The notes beneath the pieces are model-generated. The model was not told the DNA's origin. It saw only the letters and a list, made by a program, of their open reading frames with translations, and ran no database searches. Below are positions 36,366-44,307 of a DNA stretch of 64,000 nt, in pieces. The DNA is from Rhodococcus sp. RD6.2 (GTDB lineage Bacteria > Actinomycetota > Actinomycetes > Mycobacteriales > Mycobacteriaceae), in the NCBI RefSeq assembly GCF_001040705.1, contig NZ_CVQP01000010.1, positions 198,251 to 262,250 on the forward strand, written 5' to 3'. Numbering within the stretch: position 1 is the stretch's first letter; each line of letters opens with the position of its first letter. A program made the translations under genes and the position numbers.

Positions 36366-37055
36366 ATGGGTGGACTGGTGCGTGCGGGCGGGGTGATGCT
36401 CGCGGTGGCGACGATTGCTTCGAGTGGTTTGGCGGCGGGGGTGGGAGTCGCGGGAGCAGTGTCGCCGCTGTTCGCAGGTTCGTCGGGCGAGCCCGGCCTT
36501 TTCGACCAGTTCAGGGAGTACCCGGATACCGGCGACGAGTCCCTCGGATTCTCGTGCATGTACGAAGGCCCCGCTGGGGCTGTGGTGGGGCAGGAAATCG
36601 CGTTCAAGTCGGTGTGCAAAACGGCGTTGGGGCTAGGCACTTCGACGCCGAAGCCCGCCGCCGTCATGACTTCCTTCACGCACAGCGTGCCGGACGGCTT
36701 CGAGTTCGTCGGAGCGCAGGTCACGTCTTACGACTGGGATGAACCCCCGTACGTGATCAAGGTTCTGCCCTCGTCCGTCGCCGTCGATCCCACCTCGGGG
36801 GATGTCACGCTGACGGCACCCGCGGAGGGGTGGACGATTCCGGAGGGTTTCAACGGAAAAGCCACCTACTATTCCGGTGATGTCACCTTCATCCTGCGCT
36901 ACAAGCCGACGGTGCCTGTGCTCGACGGTGTCAGTCACGTCAAGTACACCGGTATCTATGACGGTGTCACCATTCCCGCCACGACGGACAGGTGGTTCTC
37001 GACCGGTAATACGGGGGTTGCCGAACTCCCGGGGACCGGCAGCTCGGGATCCTGA
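36366..37055 (+). CDS. Tandem secreted paralogue 2
   Basis: The protein has 229 aa, the shortest and most diverged copy. The signal peptide is nearly the same as in copy 1 (MGGLVRAGGVMLAVATIASS), so identity drops sharply at the mature start, which suggests gene conversion or selection on the leader. Conserved elements are MYEGPAGAVVGQE, FTHSVPDGFEFVGAQV, SVAVDPTSGDVTLTAPAEGW and the Trp-Phe-STGNTG ending. Two Cys (FSCMYEG, KSVCKTA) may form a disulfide. The C-terminus GTGSSGS is flexible. The function is unknown. Confidence 0.75.
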   Translation: MGGLVRAGGVMLAVATIASSGLAAGVGVAGAVSPLFAGSSGEPGLFDQFREYPDTGDESLGFSCMYEGPAGAVVGQEIAFKSVCKTALGLGTSTPKPAAVMTSFTHSVPDGFEFVGAQVTSYDWDEPPYVIKVLPSSVAVDPTSGDVTLTAPAEGWTIPEGFNGKATYYSGDVTFILRYKPTVPVLDGVSHVKYTGIYDGVTIPATTDRWFSTGNTGVAELPGTGSSGS

Positions 37056-37120
37056 CCCGAGGCCACCGGTCGAGGGCACGTGGGTGCCCCGGCCGGGTTG
37101 CCGCGGTCGCCGCGTTGAGG

Positions 37121-37253
37121 AAGTGGTTAACGCTTTGACCTGGGTAAATGGACGTGTGGTGTCGCCTCGGTGGTCTGTTCCGTCCCTTATAGTCGCCGGA
37201 TAGTCGGGGCGGGCAGTGGGCCGGTCCCGTCGATTCGTGGAGGGGACTTGGTG
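37121..37253 (+). promoter_or_regulatory. Array upstream module, copy 3
   Basis: AAGTG-GTTAA-CGCTT (37121-37135), TTGACC (37135-37140) and TATAGT (37188-37193), with GGAGGGG before the start. One base of the left arm differs from the perfect repeat of copy 1. Confidence 0.6.
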
Positions 37254-38030
37254 ATGGGTGGACTGGTGCGTGCGGGCGGGGTGATGCTCGCGGCAGCGAC
37301 GATTGCGTCGGGTGGGTTGGCGATCGGGGCGGGAACCGCCGGAGCAGAGGGAAGTAGCGACTACCTCGCCCCTGTATGTAAGAGCTACGGAAACATGATG
37401 GTCTCGTATCCGATCGACCTTGTAGCCGGCTCCGTCGGAAACGACTGCCATCCTGTCGGGTTCAGTTCCCAGGTGGCAGTCGGCAACGCGACCATGACGT
37501 ACAGCGGAACCGATCGCGCCGAGGTCGGCGAAGAAATCCTGTTCCAGGCCCAAATCGAGGTGGAGGATCCGAACGCCCCCGACGTGGTCATCACGAGTCT
37601 TACCCACCATGCTCCGGCAGGTTACAAGTTCCTACGCGCCTACGCGTCGAAGTACACCCCCTCGGGAGTCAACCTGAATCCCGTGATCACGGTGGATCCC
37701 GTCACGAGGGACGTCACGCTGACGGCGGGGGACGGGGGTTGGTCGATCAATGGCGAGGGCGTCCAGATGATAAATGTCAGTCTGTTCTACGACGTCATTT
37801 CGGTGGATGGTGACAGCACCAGCGGGGTCAGGGTCACCAGTGCTGACGCCCCGGCATCGGGGGAGTGGATGGCGACCGGGGATACGCGGGCGTTCCCGAA
37901 TTCCGTGGGGTGGCTCGGCAGCGTGGGGGACTACCTCTTCACCCCGATTCCGCAGACGACACCGCTGGACGGCTCCATCGAGGCAGCCACGATTGGGTCG
38001 CTGTCGCTGCCTGGTGTCTTCGCTCCCTAG
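37254..38030 (+). CDS. Tandem secreted paralogue 3
   Basis: The protein has 258 aa from ATG 37254. The signal peptide is MGGLVRAGGVMLAAATIASG with cleavage near GTAGAEG. The mature part has two Cys (VCKSYG, NDCHPVG) and the shared domain: VGNATMTYSGTDRAEVGEE, LTHHAPAGYKFLRAYA, VITVDPVTRDVTLTAGDGGW, SGVRVTSADAPASGEWMATGDTRAF. The tail SLSLPGVFAP resembles that of copy 1 (MLSLPGSSDG), suggesting copies 1 and 3 are closest at the C-terminus. The function is unknown. Confidence 0.75.
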   Translation: MGGLVRAGGVMLAAATIASGGLAIGAGTAGAEGSSDYLAPVCKSYGNMMVSYPIDLVAGSVGNDCHPVGFSSQVAVGNATMTYSGTDRAEVGEEILFQAQIEVEDPNAPDVVITSLTHHAPAGYKFLRAYASKYTPSGVNLNPVITVDPVTRDVTLTAGDGGWSINGEGVQMINVSLFYDVISVDGDSTSGVRVTSADAPASGEWMATGDTRAFPNSVGWLGSVGDYLFTPIPQTTPLDGSIEAATIGSLSLPGVFAP

Positions 38031-38040
38031 CCGCTGTCTA

Positions 38041-38073
38041 CCGGTCGAGGGACTCGTGGGTCTCCTCGACCGG
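38041..38073 (+). terminator. Hairpin terminator candidate after paralogue 3
   Basis: CCGGTCGAGG (38041-38050) pairs perfectly with CCTCGACCGG (38064-38073). Related hairpins follow paralogue 4, and degraded ones follow copies 1 and 2. There is no T-run. Confidence 0.6.
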
Positions 38074-38074
38074 A

Positions 38075-38400
38075 TCAGGCCGGGCTGCCGGGGAACAGGC
38101 CGTCGAGGAGCAGCATCACGCCGAACACGAGAAACAGTGTCGCGGCGCCCCATTGGATGAACCGTTCGGGCAGGTGTTTGCCGAGAACCGCGCCGACGAT
38201 GATGGCGAGGGCATCGGCCGCGACCATGCCGATCGTCGATCCGATCCACACGCCGACCCAGTCGTTGTCGGCCGCGAGGGTGATGGCCGCGAGCATCGTT
38301 CTGTCGCCGAGTTCGGAAAGGACGCGTACGCCACGGTCAGAAACGCGGAGGTGCCGACGCGGCCGGCCTTGCTCTGCTCGTCCTCGCTGAGAAGGGAGCG
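38075..38400 (-). pseudogene. Truncated, frameshifted copy of the UPF0016 exporter gene (copy B)
   Basis: On the minus strand it encodes SEDEQSKAGRVGTSAFLTVA in one frame, then, after a frameshift, LSELGDRTMLAAITLAADN and onward to LLLDGLFPGSPA, where a TGA ends it. This covers about residues 120-215 of the intact exporter, including the second ELGDK/R motif. It lacks the 5' half, the riboswitch and the last about 25 residues. It is clearly non-functional and younger than copy A, being far closer in sequence. Confidence 0.88.
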
Positions 38401-38647
38401 GACCCGCTCGTCCGGGGCGCGCGTGGGTGCTCCCACACTCCAGAATGCCTGGCTGCGTGGGCAATCCGACATCGTGGCATCGTGCCGCCCCGGTTCGAAC
38501 CCCCTGCGAACGGTGAGCTTCACAACCTCGGCCGGCGGGAGGCGTACCGGGGACGGCGCCCAGCGACCCCCGCCGGCAGCGGTGGCACCGGCGTTTCGGG
38601 GGTTGAGTCCGGTCTTCGTCGTGGGCGGTATCGGGTTGCCTTTCGGG
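38401..38647. other. Unassigned spacer between exporter pseudogene and copy 4 module
   Basis: No gene was seen. It contains a perfect GGTTCGAACC palindrome (38492-38501) but no further exporter homology that I could recognise. Confidence 0.4.
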
Positions 38648-38782
38648 AAGCGATTAACGCTTTGACCTGCGGAAAAGAGATTGTGGGGTTCTGCGGCGGT
38701 GGCCCGTTCGGCCGTCTACGGTCGCCGGGTAGTCGGGCGGGCGAGGGGCGCCTGTCTTGTCAACCAATGGAGGGGATTGTCG
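38648..38782 (+). promoter_or_regulatory. Array upstream module, copy 4
   Basis: AAGCG-ATTAA-CGCTT (38648-38662) is an intact inverted repeat overlapping TTGACC (38662-38667). The -10 is TACGGT (38717-38722). The segment after it has diverged from copies 1-3, but the GGAGGGG ribosome site is kept. Confidence 0.6.
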
Positions 38783-39526
38783 ATGGGTGGACATCTGGTG
38801 CGTGTGGGTGGGGTTGTGCTCGCGGCGCTGACGATTGCTGCGGGTGGGATGACGGTAGGGGTGGGAACTGCAGGGGCACTTTTGAGTAGCGGCCATTCGG
38901 ACACGCCCTGCCCGCCGCAAGTAGGGCCGTGGTTCCCCCATCTGCCTACCCTTGAAGAAATCCTGATGCCCTGCGACGAGCAGGAGTTCTTCTCCGTGTC
39001 GAAGGTCGGGAACGCCTATCTGGGCTATCGAGGACCCGACGCGGCCGCACCGGGTCAGGTGGTTGATTTCGAGATGTGGTTCTCACTCGACTTTCCCCTC
39101 AACCGCAACGACGTCCCAGCCTCGCAACCGGACCGGGTCGTCACCACCCTCACGCACCATGTTCCGCGCGGCTTCGAGTTCCGGGCGGCCGAGGTGCGTT
39201 CGGATTGGATACCGTTGGACGCGACTACCTCGGTCGATCCGGTCACCGGGGATGTCACGATCACGGCGCCCAGTGATGGCTGGGTGATTCCGAACAACGG
39301 GACAATGGACACGCTCAACGTGACGATGACCTATGCGGTCACCGAGGTGGGTGAGGACGGTGCCAGCCGGGTCGGGTTCACCGGCACGGACTCCCCGGTG
39401 TCGGGGCAATGGGCGGCGACAGGGAACACCCGGGCACACCAGGACTTCATGGAAGGTCCGTTGGGGAGCGCGTCGCTGGGAAGTACCGCGCTCGGCGGCG
39501 CCGTGTTCGGTTCCTCGGATTCCTGA
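38783..39526 (+). CDS. Tandem secreted paralogue 4
   Basis: The protein has 247 aa from ATG 38783. The signal peptide MGGHLVRVGGVVLAALTIAA is more diverged than in copies 1-3, so this may be the ancestral or oldest copy. The mature region has two Cys (DTPCPPQ, LMPCDEQ) and the shared domain: VGNAYLGYRGPDAAAPGQV, LTHHVPRGFEFRAAEV, TTSVDPVTGDVTITAPSDGWVIP, MTYAVTEVGEDGASRVGFTGTD. The C-terminus repeats GSASLGSTALGGAVFGSSDS. It converges with the intact exporter gene. Confidence 0.75.
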   Translation: MGGHLVRVGGVVLAALTIAAGGMTVGVGTAGALLSSGHSDTPCPPQVGPWFPHLPTLEEILMPCDEQEFFSVSKVGNAYLGYRGPDAAAPGQVVDFEMWFSLDFPLNRNDVPASQPDRVVTTLTHHVPRGFEFRAAEVRSDWIPLDATTSVDPVTGDVTITAPSDGWVIPNNGTMDTLNVTMTYAVTEVGEDGASRVGFTGTDSPVSGQWAATGNTRAHQDFMEGPLGSASLGSTALGGAVFGSSDS

Positions 39527-39537
39527 CGCCCGTCGAT

Positions 39538-39568
39538 CGGTCGAGGGGACTGCGGGTCTCCTCGACCG
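39538..39568 (+). terminator. Hairpin terminator candidate after paralogue 4
   Basis: CGGTCGAGG (39538-39546) pairs with CCTCGACCG (39560-39568), equivalent in position and sequence to the hairpin after paralogue 3. Confidence 0.55.
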
Positions 39569-39661
39569 GTAGGGCGTCGGAACGCCGGGAACGCAGCCAA
39601 TGTCAGACGCCCGCCACGTCACCTCGTGGGTGTCGTGGCGGGCGGTTGGACCGGATGCTGT

Positions 39662-40375
39662 TCAGCGTGCCTGATTGTCGAGGGTTGCGGGTCCTTCCCG
39701 GACGGGCAAGGCTGCGGCCCGCCGGGCAAGCGCGTATCGGATGCCTCCCGCCATGGCCGCGATCCCGAGGATCGATGCGGCGGCGATCGGTCCGGCCGGG
39801 CTTCCGGGGAACAGTCCGTCGAGGAGCAACATCACGCCGAACACGAGAAACAGTGCGGCGGCGCCCCATTGGATGAACTTTTCGGGCAAGTGCTTGCCGA
39901 GGACCGCGCCGACGATGATGGCCAATGCATCGGCCGCGACCATGCCGATCGTCGAGCCGATCCACACGCCGACCCAGTCGTTGTCGGCCGCGAGGGTGAT
40001 CGTCGCCAGCATCGTCTTGTCGCCGAGTTCGGCGAGGAAGAACGCGGAGGCGACGGCCAGGAACGCGGAGGTGCCGACGCGGCCGGCCTTGCTCTGCTCG
40101 TCGTCGCTGAGGCTGTCACCGCGCAGCGTCCACGCCGCGAAGCCGATGAACGCGATACCACCGAGGATGCTGATGAGCGTCGTCGGGAGGGCTGCACCGA
40201 GGGAATGCCCGACGGCGACCGAGACGAGGTGGACGACGGTGGTGGCGACGGTGATGCCGCCGATGACGACCCACCAGCGGTAGCGCAGCGCGAATGTCAT
40301 CGCCATCAGCTGGGACTTGTCGCCCAGTTCGGCGACGAAGATGACGCCGAAACTCAACAGCAGTGCGGCAAGCAC
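39662..40375 (-). CDS. UPF0016 (GDT1/TMEM165-type) manganese exporter
   Basis: The protein has 237 aa from GTG 40375, with GGAGG 7 bases upstream inside a hairpin. Two homologous halves each carry the cation motif: VAELGDKSQLMAM in the first and LAELGDKTMLATI in the second. Six to seven membrane helices are predicted. Bacterial members such as Vibrio MneA and the cyanobacterial Mnx export Mn2+. The upstream yybP-ykoY riboswitch supports manganese as substrate. It is the only intact copy; two decayed copies lie in the adjoining tandem array. Confidence 0.92.
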   Translation of the reverse strand: MLAALLLSFGVIFVAELGDKSQLMAMTFALRYRWWVVIGGITVATTVVHLVSVAVGHSLGAALPTTLISILGGIAFIGFAAWTLRGDSLSDDEQSKAGRVGTSAFLAVASAFFLAELGDKTMLATITLAADNDWVGVWIGSTIGMVAADALAIIVGAVLGKHLPEKFIQWGAAALFLVFGVMLLLDGLFPGSPAGPIAAASILGIAAMAGGIRYALARRAAALPVREGPATLDNQAR

Positions 40376-40380
40376 GGGTG

Positions 40381-40423
40381 ATCCTCCGTTTCGTATCGGA
40401 GGATGTTGGGAACGCTCCTCCGG
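40381..40423 (-). promoter_or_regulatory. Riboswitch expression platform with alternative pairings
   Basis: In the mRNA, ATCCTCCG (40397-40404) can pair with CGGAGGAT (40381-40388), which contains the Shine-Dalgarno GGAGG. It can alternatively pair with CCGGAGGAG (40415-40423) just upstream. The two exclusive hairpins form a translational on/off switch for the GTG at 40375. Confidence 0.75.
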
Positions 40424-40442
40424 CCGCGGACGCGGGGTGCGC

Positions 40443-40570
40443 CTACGGCCGAAGGTCTCGCCCACCGGTCACAACCGGTTCGGGCAGCCGGGCGGACCTC
40501 CGTCGCCGAAACTTCCGAGGTCCAAGCCAGTATGTCGACTGCTCGATTGGGGGCTACTCCCCTTCGCTAG
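40443..40570 (-). ncRNA. yybP-ykoY manganese riboswitch aptamer
   Basis: Read on the minus strand, the hallmark elements appear in order: CGAAGGGGAGTAG at the 5' side, GTCGACATACTGG in the internal loop region, and GGGCGAGACCTTCGG at the 3' side. CGAAGG and CCTTCG close the P1 helix. These are the defining sequences of yybP-ykoY RNAs, which bind Mn2+ and turn on manganese efflux genes. It directly precedes the exporter gene. Confidence 0.92.
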
Positions 40571-40575
40571 CCGAA

Positions 40576-40604
40576 AGAATACCCAGAACTGGACAACTTG
40601 CCAA
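40576..40604 (-). promoter_or_regulatory. Promoter of the riboswitch-exporter transcript
   Basis: On the minus strand TTGGCA (40599-40604) and TATTCT (40576-40581) are separated by 17 bases. A start about 7 bases further would place the transcript 5' end exactly at the P1 strand of the aptamer (near 40570). Confidence 0.65.
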
Positions 40605-40651
40605 GTACCACAACAAGTTTGGGGACCCGAACTTTATAATTCCGTACCAGC

Positions 40652-41179
40652 TCAGGCGGCGAGCAACATCGCCAAAATTGCGGTGTCGGGATCACTGTTC
40701 GGATCGAGGCTGACTCGGCTGATCATCGATGTGACGGTGCCGTCCGCCTCCGTCTCCACCCAGGCCGCGCGATGATCGAGGCCCAGATACGGCAGGCCCG
40801 GCAGGAGTACGCACCCCGACGCCGCGCCCGTGCACTCCGGCAGCGACGGCACCGTCTCCGACGGTGGATGCAACATCATCAGCGCCGGCGGCTGCCGGTC
40901 CGCGAAACATCCTGGGCTGACAGCGGATTCGCCGATCACCGGACCCTCCGCGAGTACCAGTCCGACGGTTCCCGGCTCCGGATCGTCCGGAAGCTGCTCG
41001 TGGGCTCCGAAAACCGTTGACGTGGAAAGCAACCCCGGGATGGACGCCACCCGCACCGCAAGGACGAGCAACTGCGCCCACTCCTTCGTGGTGTCCGGCC
41101 AGCGCCCCGAGATGACGAACCCCCGCAGCATCCCGGCGGCATGGAAAGGTGAGACCCCGATGTATTCGTTCCTGCTCAC
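40652..41179 (-). CDS. Hypothetical protein
   Basis: The protein has 175 aa. GTG 41179 was chosen because AGGAGG (41187-41192) lies 7 bases upstream. It starts VSRNEYIGVSPFHAAGMLRGFVISGRW and contains EWAQLLVLAVRVASIPGLLS, VGLVLAEGPV and PALMMLHPPSE. It has no signal peptide or clear membrane helix. The four Cys are scattered. The family is not recognised. It diverges neither from nor into an operon; the exporter riboswitch promoter lies just beyond its stop. Confidence 0.55.
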   Translation of the reverse strand: MSRNEYIGVSPFHAAGMLRGFVISGRWPDTTKEWAQLLVLAVRVASIPGLLSTSTVFGAHEQLPDDPEPGTVGLVLAEGPVIGESAVSPGCFADRQPPALMMLHPPSETVPSLPECTGAASGCVLLPGLPYLGLDHRAAWVETEADGTVTSMISRVSLDPNSDPDTAILAMLLAA

Positions 41180-41318
41180 GACCACACCTCCTGCCATCGT
41201 CGCTCGACCCGGCGACGCTGCCGGCAGATACCTCAAGGATGCGCCCAAAATGGCTGGCAGACAACTCGGGTCGAGTGCCAGGGAGCCCACGAAGTCGCCG
41301 GTCCACGCGGCTCGGACG

Positions 41319-42137
41319 TTACGTTCCGGCAACCCCGACGCGCAGGCGCAGCACGGCCCCCACCATGTCATCCGCCGACCACTCGGGAGTGCGCAGGGTG
41401 CACACGAACAGGTCACGTCCATCCGCGCCGCCCAACGCCAGAGAGTGCGGACCCGGCACCGGCAGACGGTCGGTGACCCGGCCGCCCGCATCGAGCCTCA
41501 GCACCTCGTCCGTGGTGACGGACGCCGCCCAGATTCCGTCCTCCGCATCGATCGCCAGACCCTCCGGGCGCGCGGACTCCTCGAACTCCGCGAACACCCG
41601 CTGCTGCTCGAGGCTGCCGTCCGGGGCGATGGTGAATGCCGTCAGGCGCGGCGGCACCGAGCGGCTCTCGGCGACGGTCAGCGTCACCCCGTCCGAGCCG
41701 ACCACGATACCGCCCGTGCACGTCAGCGAGCTGGCAACATCGTGCACGGTCCCGTCGGGCTCGATCATCGCTAGGTCCGCCGTGGACGCGTCGTCCCCGC
41801 GACTGCCCACGTACGCGCGGCCGGACTCGTCCACGTACAGGCCCGCGAGGGGGCGGGTCGCGACGCCGTCGAGGTCGGCGTGAATGACCAGGCTGCCGTC
41901 GAACTCGCGACGTATCAGCAGGTGGTCGTTGCTGGATGCGATCAGTAGCCGTCCGTCGGGAAGAAAACCCAGGCCAGCGGGCAATCCGAGGACTTCGGCC
42001 ACGGTGTTCAGGGTGCCGCCGGCGAGGTCGAGCGCCATTACGGTCCCCACGCCATGGTCGGAGAACCAGACACGGCCGTCGTGCCAGCACGCACCCACCG
42101 GGTAGGCGAGCCCGTCGACAAGTGTGTCCACCGTCAC
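41319..42137 (-). CDS. SMP-30/gluconolactonase-like beta-propeller protein
   Basis: The protein has 272 aa. GTG 42137 is preferred because GAAGGG lies 6 bases upstream; the GTG at 42143 is too close to it. The sequence shows the SMP-30/LRE pattern: LAYPVGACWHDGRVWFSDHGVG, GLPAGLGFLPDGRLLIASS, LAGLYVDESGRAYVG, ARPEGLAIDAEDGIWAAS and GPHSLALGGADGRDLFV. These enzymes are Ca/Zn-dependent lactonases or related hydrolases. The substrate is unknown. Confidence 0.85.
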   Translation of the reverse strand: MTVDTLVDGLAYPVGACWHDGRVWFSDHGVGTVMALDLAGGTLNTVAEVLGLPAGLGFLPDGRLLIASSNDHLLIRREFDGSLVIHADLDGVATRPLAGLYVDESGRAYVGSRGDDASTADLAMIEPDGTVHDVASSLTCTGGIVVGSDGVTLTVAESRSVPPRLTAFTIAPDGSLEQQRVFAEFEESARPEGLAIDAEDGIWAASVTTDEVLRLDAGGRVTDRLPVPGPHSLALGGADGRDLFVCTLRTPEWSADDMVGAVLRLRVGVAGT

Positions 42138-42249
42138 GGTCACCCCTTCACGATACGACCGGACGACCGCTCCGAGACACCCCCGAGCCCCCCGAAAGCA
42201 CGGATCGCCGCACCCGAACACCGGGTGCGGCGATCCGACGAGCCGAATG

Positions 42250-42873
42250 TCAGGCGATGAGGCCTGCGGTCGCGGTGCGGGCCTTCTCGAAGCGCGCAGC
42301 GACGTCCGCCCAGTTGACGATGTTCCAGAAAGCCTTGACGTAGTCGGCCTTGACGTTCTGGTAGTCCAGGTAGAAGGCGTGCTCCCACATGTCGAGCAGC
42401 AGCAGCGGGACCAGGCCGATGGAGATGTTGCCCTGCTGGTCGTACAGCTGGACGATGATCAGCCGCTGGCCGATCGAGTCCCAGGCCAGGATGGACCAGC
42501 CGGAGCCCTGGATGGCGTTGGCGTTCGCGGAGAAGTGGCTGCGGAACGCGTCGAAGCTGCCGAACTGGTCGTCGATCGCGGCGGCCAGCTCACCCTCCGG
42601 CTTGTCGCCACCGTCCGGGGACAGGTTGTTCCAGAAGACGGTGTGGTTGGTGTGGCCGCCGAGGTGGAACGCGAGGTTCTTCTCGTGCAGGTTCACCACA
42701 GGAGCGAGCGCGTCGGCTTCGCGCAGCTCAGCGAGCTTCTCGAGGGCGGTGTTGGCGCCGGCGACGTATGCGGCGTGGTGCTTGTCGTGGTGCAGCTCCA
42801 TGATCTTGCCGGAGATGTGCGGCTCGAGAGCTGCGTAGTCGTAGGGCAGTTCAGGCAGCGAGTAGACAGACAC
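42250..42873 (-). CDS. sodA: Superoxide dismutase, Fe/Mn family
   Basis: The protein has 207 aa from GTG 42873, with GGAAGGG 6 bases upstream. The Fe/Mn-SOD signature [11 protein letters not shown] supplies two metal ligands (Asp, His). The other His ligands lie in [13 protein letters not shown] and [23 protein letters not shown] is also typical. It closely follows the M. tuberculosis SodA pattern and, like it, has no signal peptide. Metal preference (Fe or Mn) cannot be fixed from the sequence. Confidence 0.95.
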   Translation of the reverse strand: MSVYSLPELPYDYAALEPHISGKIMELHHDKHHAAYVAGANTALEKLAELREADALAPVVNLHEKNLAFHLGGHTNHTVFWNNLSPDGGDKPEGELAAAIDDQFGSFDAFRSHFSANANAIQGSGWSILAWDSIGQRLIIVQLYDQQGNISIGLVPLLLLDMWEHAFYLDYQNVKADYVKAFWNIVNWADVAARFEKARTATAGLIA

Positions 42874-43048
42874 TTCGGTCCCTTCCTTACGGGCGCGGGT
42901 GACGCCCGGCATGTACCTTCTTCGATCCTTGCTCGGGCTCTAACCCAAACTCATTGGTACACCCTTCGCAATATTTGCGATCAGGCGCCCGACGGTCGGG
43001 ACTGCCCGGAATTCGTACACGAGGTGAACGAAACCTTAAACTTGCGTG

Positions 43049-44188
43049 ATGCCCGAGCCGACCGTCGCCCCGTCCCAGGGGACGCGACTCCGATTCGGCG
43101 GGGCGAATCTCCTGCGGACGCTTGCCGTCCTGGCGGTCCTGTACTCCCACATCTCGTACTACCTGATCGACGACCTCGGCACCGGATGGTGGGTGATCGA
43201 CGTCGTCTACGAAACCCTGGTCGACGGTGTGAAGCTCAACCAGCACCTGTCGTTCCTCGGTGTCGCCGTCTTCATGATGCTCACCGGGCTGCTGTTGACG
43301 GCGTCCGTCGCCCGCACCGCACCGAGCCGATTCCTCGTCAACCGCATCGGACGCCTGCTGCCGGCCCTCTGGATCGCCGTGGCGCTCGCGATCCTGCTGG
43401 TCACACTCGGTATCAACGGCATGTTCAGCGGGCAGGACGGCATCACCTACGGGCAATCTGCGCTCAGCTTCGTCCTCGGGGGATTCTTCCTCACACCCGA
43501 GGTCGCGGTACTCGGCGTGACGTGGACGCTCGTCGTGCAGATCACCTTCTACCTGTACAGCGTCGCGACCCGGCCACTGCTGCGGCGGGCACCGATCGCC
43601 GTGCCGATCCTCGGCGCCGTCCTGTGCATCGGCGTCCTGCTCTACAACGTGTACATCCCACAGCCGTACTCGGTTCCGATGCTCACCAAGGTCGCGGCCA
43701 CCCTTCCCGCCGTGTTCCTCGGCCAGATCATCTACATGGCGTGGACGTCGATGGCGAGCTGGCGATGGCTCGTCGTCGCCGCACTCGCGCAGGCCGAGGT
43801 CGTGCTCATCGCCACCGATATCCGTGCCTACTGGGCGGGCGACCGCTACCTGTGGACGATCGCCGTCGTCGCCGCCGCGGTCCTCGTCCTCGCGCGCTAC
43901 GACGGACCGATCGCACACTGGTCGGTGGTCCGGTGGACCGGCACCCGCAGCTACGCCATCTACCTGCTGCACACCCTGATCCTGTACCGGGCGTACGACC
44001 TGGCTGTCGGTGCGCTCGGCAAGACGGGTGCAGTCATCGTGTTCCTCGCGGTCACCGCCGTCGCGTCGGAACTGCTCTACAAGCTGGTCGAAGTGCCCGC
44101 AGGACGCTGGATCGGGTCGCTGGCGTCCCGCGTCGGCAACCCGAAACCGAGCGTTCGCGGCAAATCTGAAGTCGCGGACGCCGCATAG
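43049..44188 (+). CDS. Acyltransferase-3 family membrane protein (OafA-like)
   Basis: The protein has 379 aa from ATG 43049 (a GTG is at 43046). About ten membrane helices are visible. The catalytic-like His sits in LAVLAVLYSHISYYL and the conserved Arg in NRIGRLLPALWIAV, as in the Acyl_transf_3 (OafA/NolL) family, which O-acylates sugars of surface polysaccharides or glycolipids. RWTGTRSYAIYLLH is the typical second signature. There is no SGNH domain. The acceptor is unknown. Confidence 0.85.
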   Translation: MPEPTVAPSQGTRLRFGGANLLRTLAVLAVLYSHISYYLIDDLGTGWWVIDVVYETLVDGVKLNQHLSFLGVAVFMMLTGLLLTASVARTAPSRFLVNRIGRLLPALWIAVALAILLVTLGINGMFSGQDGITYGQSALSFVLGGFFLTPEVAVLGVTWTLVVQITFYLYSVATRPLLRRAPIAVPILGAVLCIGVLLYNVYIPQPYSVPMLTKVAATLPAVFLGQIIYMAWTSMASWRWLVVAALAQAEVVLIATDIRAYWAGDRYLWTIAVVAAAVLVLARYDGPIAHWSVVRWTGTRSYAIYLLHTLILYRAYDLAVGALGKTGAVIVFLAVTAVASELLYKLVEVPAGRWIGSLASRVGNPKPSVRGKSEVADAA

Positions 44189-44244
44189 CGACCGGTCGGT
44201 AGTGACCCACGCCACATGTGATCGCTCCTTAAACCTCTTGATCT

Positions 44245-44256
44245 TGGTCGCGACCA
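44245..44256. promoter_or_regulatory. Perfect 12-base palindrome before the Rv1733c-like gene
   Basis: TGGTCG-CGACCA lies about 50 bases upstream of the ATG at 44308 and could be an operator. The DosR consensus is not present. Confidence 0.4.
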
Positions 44257-44307
44257 GGTCGACTCTGAAACAAGGGTCTGATGAACAAGTGACCAGGAGG
44301 GGCTCAC

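Noticed and set aside
38492-38501. GGTTCGAACC resembling a tRNA T-loop, possibly an integration site
   Set aside because: The flanking bases cannot form a T-stem, and no anticodon arm or acceptor stem is present; it is only a palindrome.
44189-44307. DosR box upstream of the Rv1733c-like gene
   Set aside because: No sequence close to the DosR palindrome; only an unrelated TGGTCGCGACCA palindrome is present.
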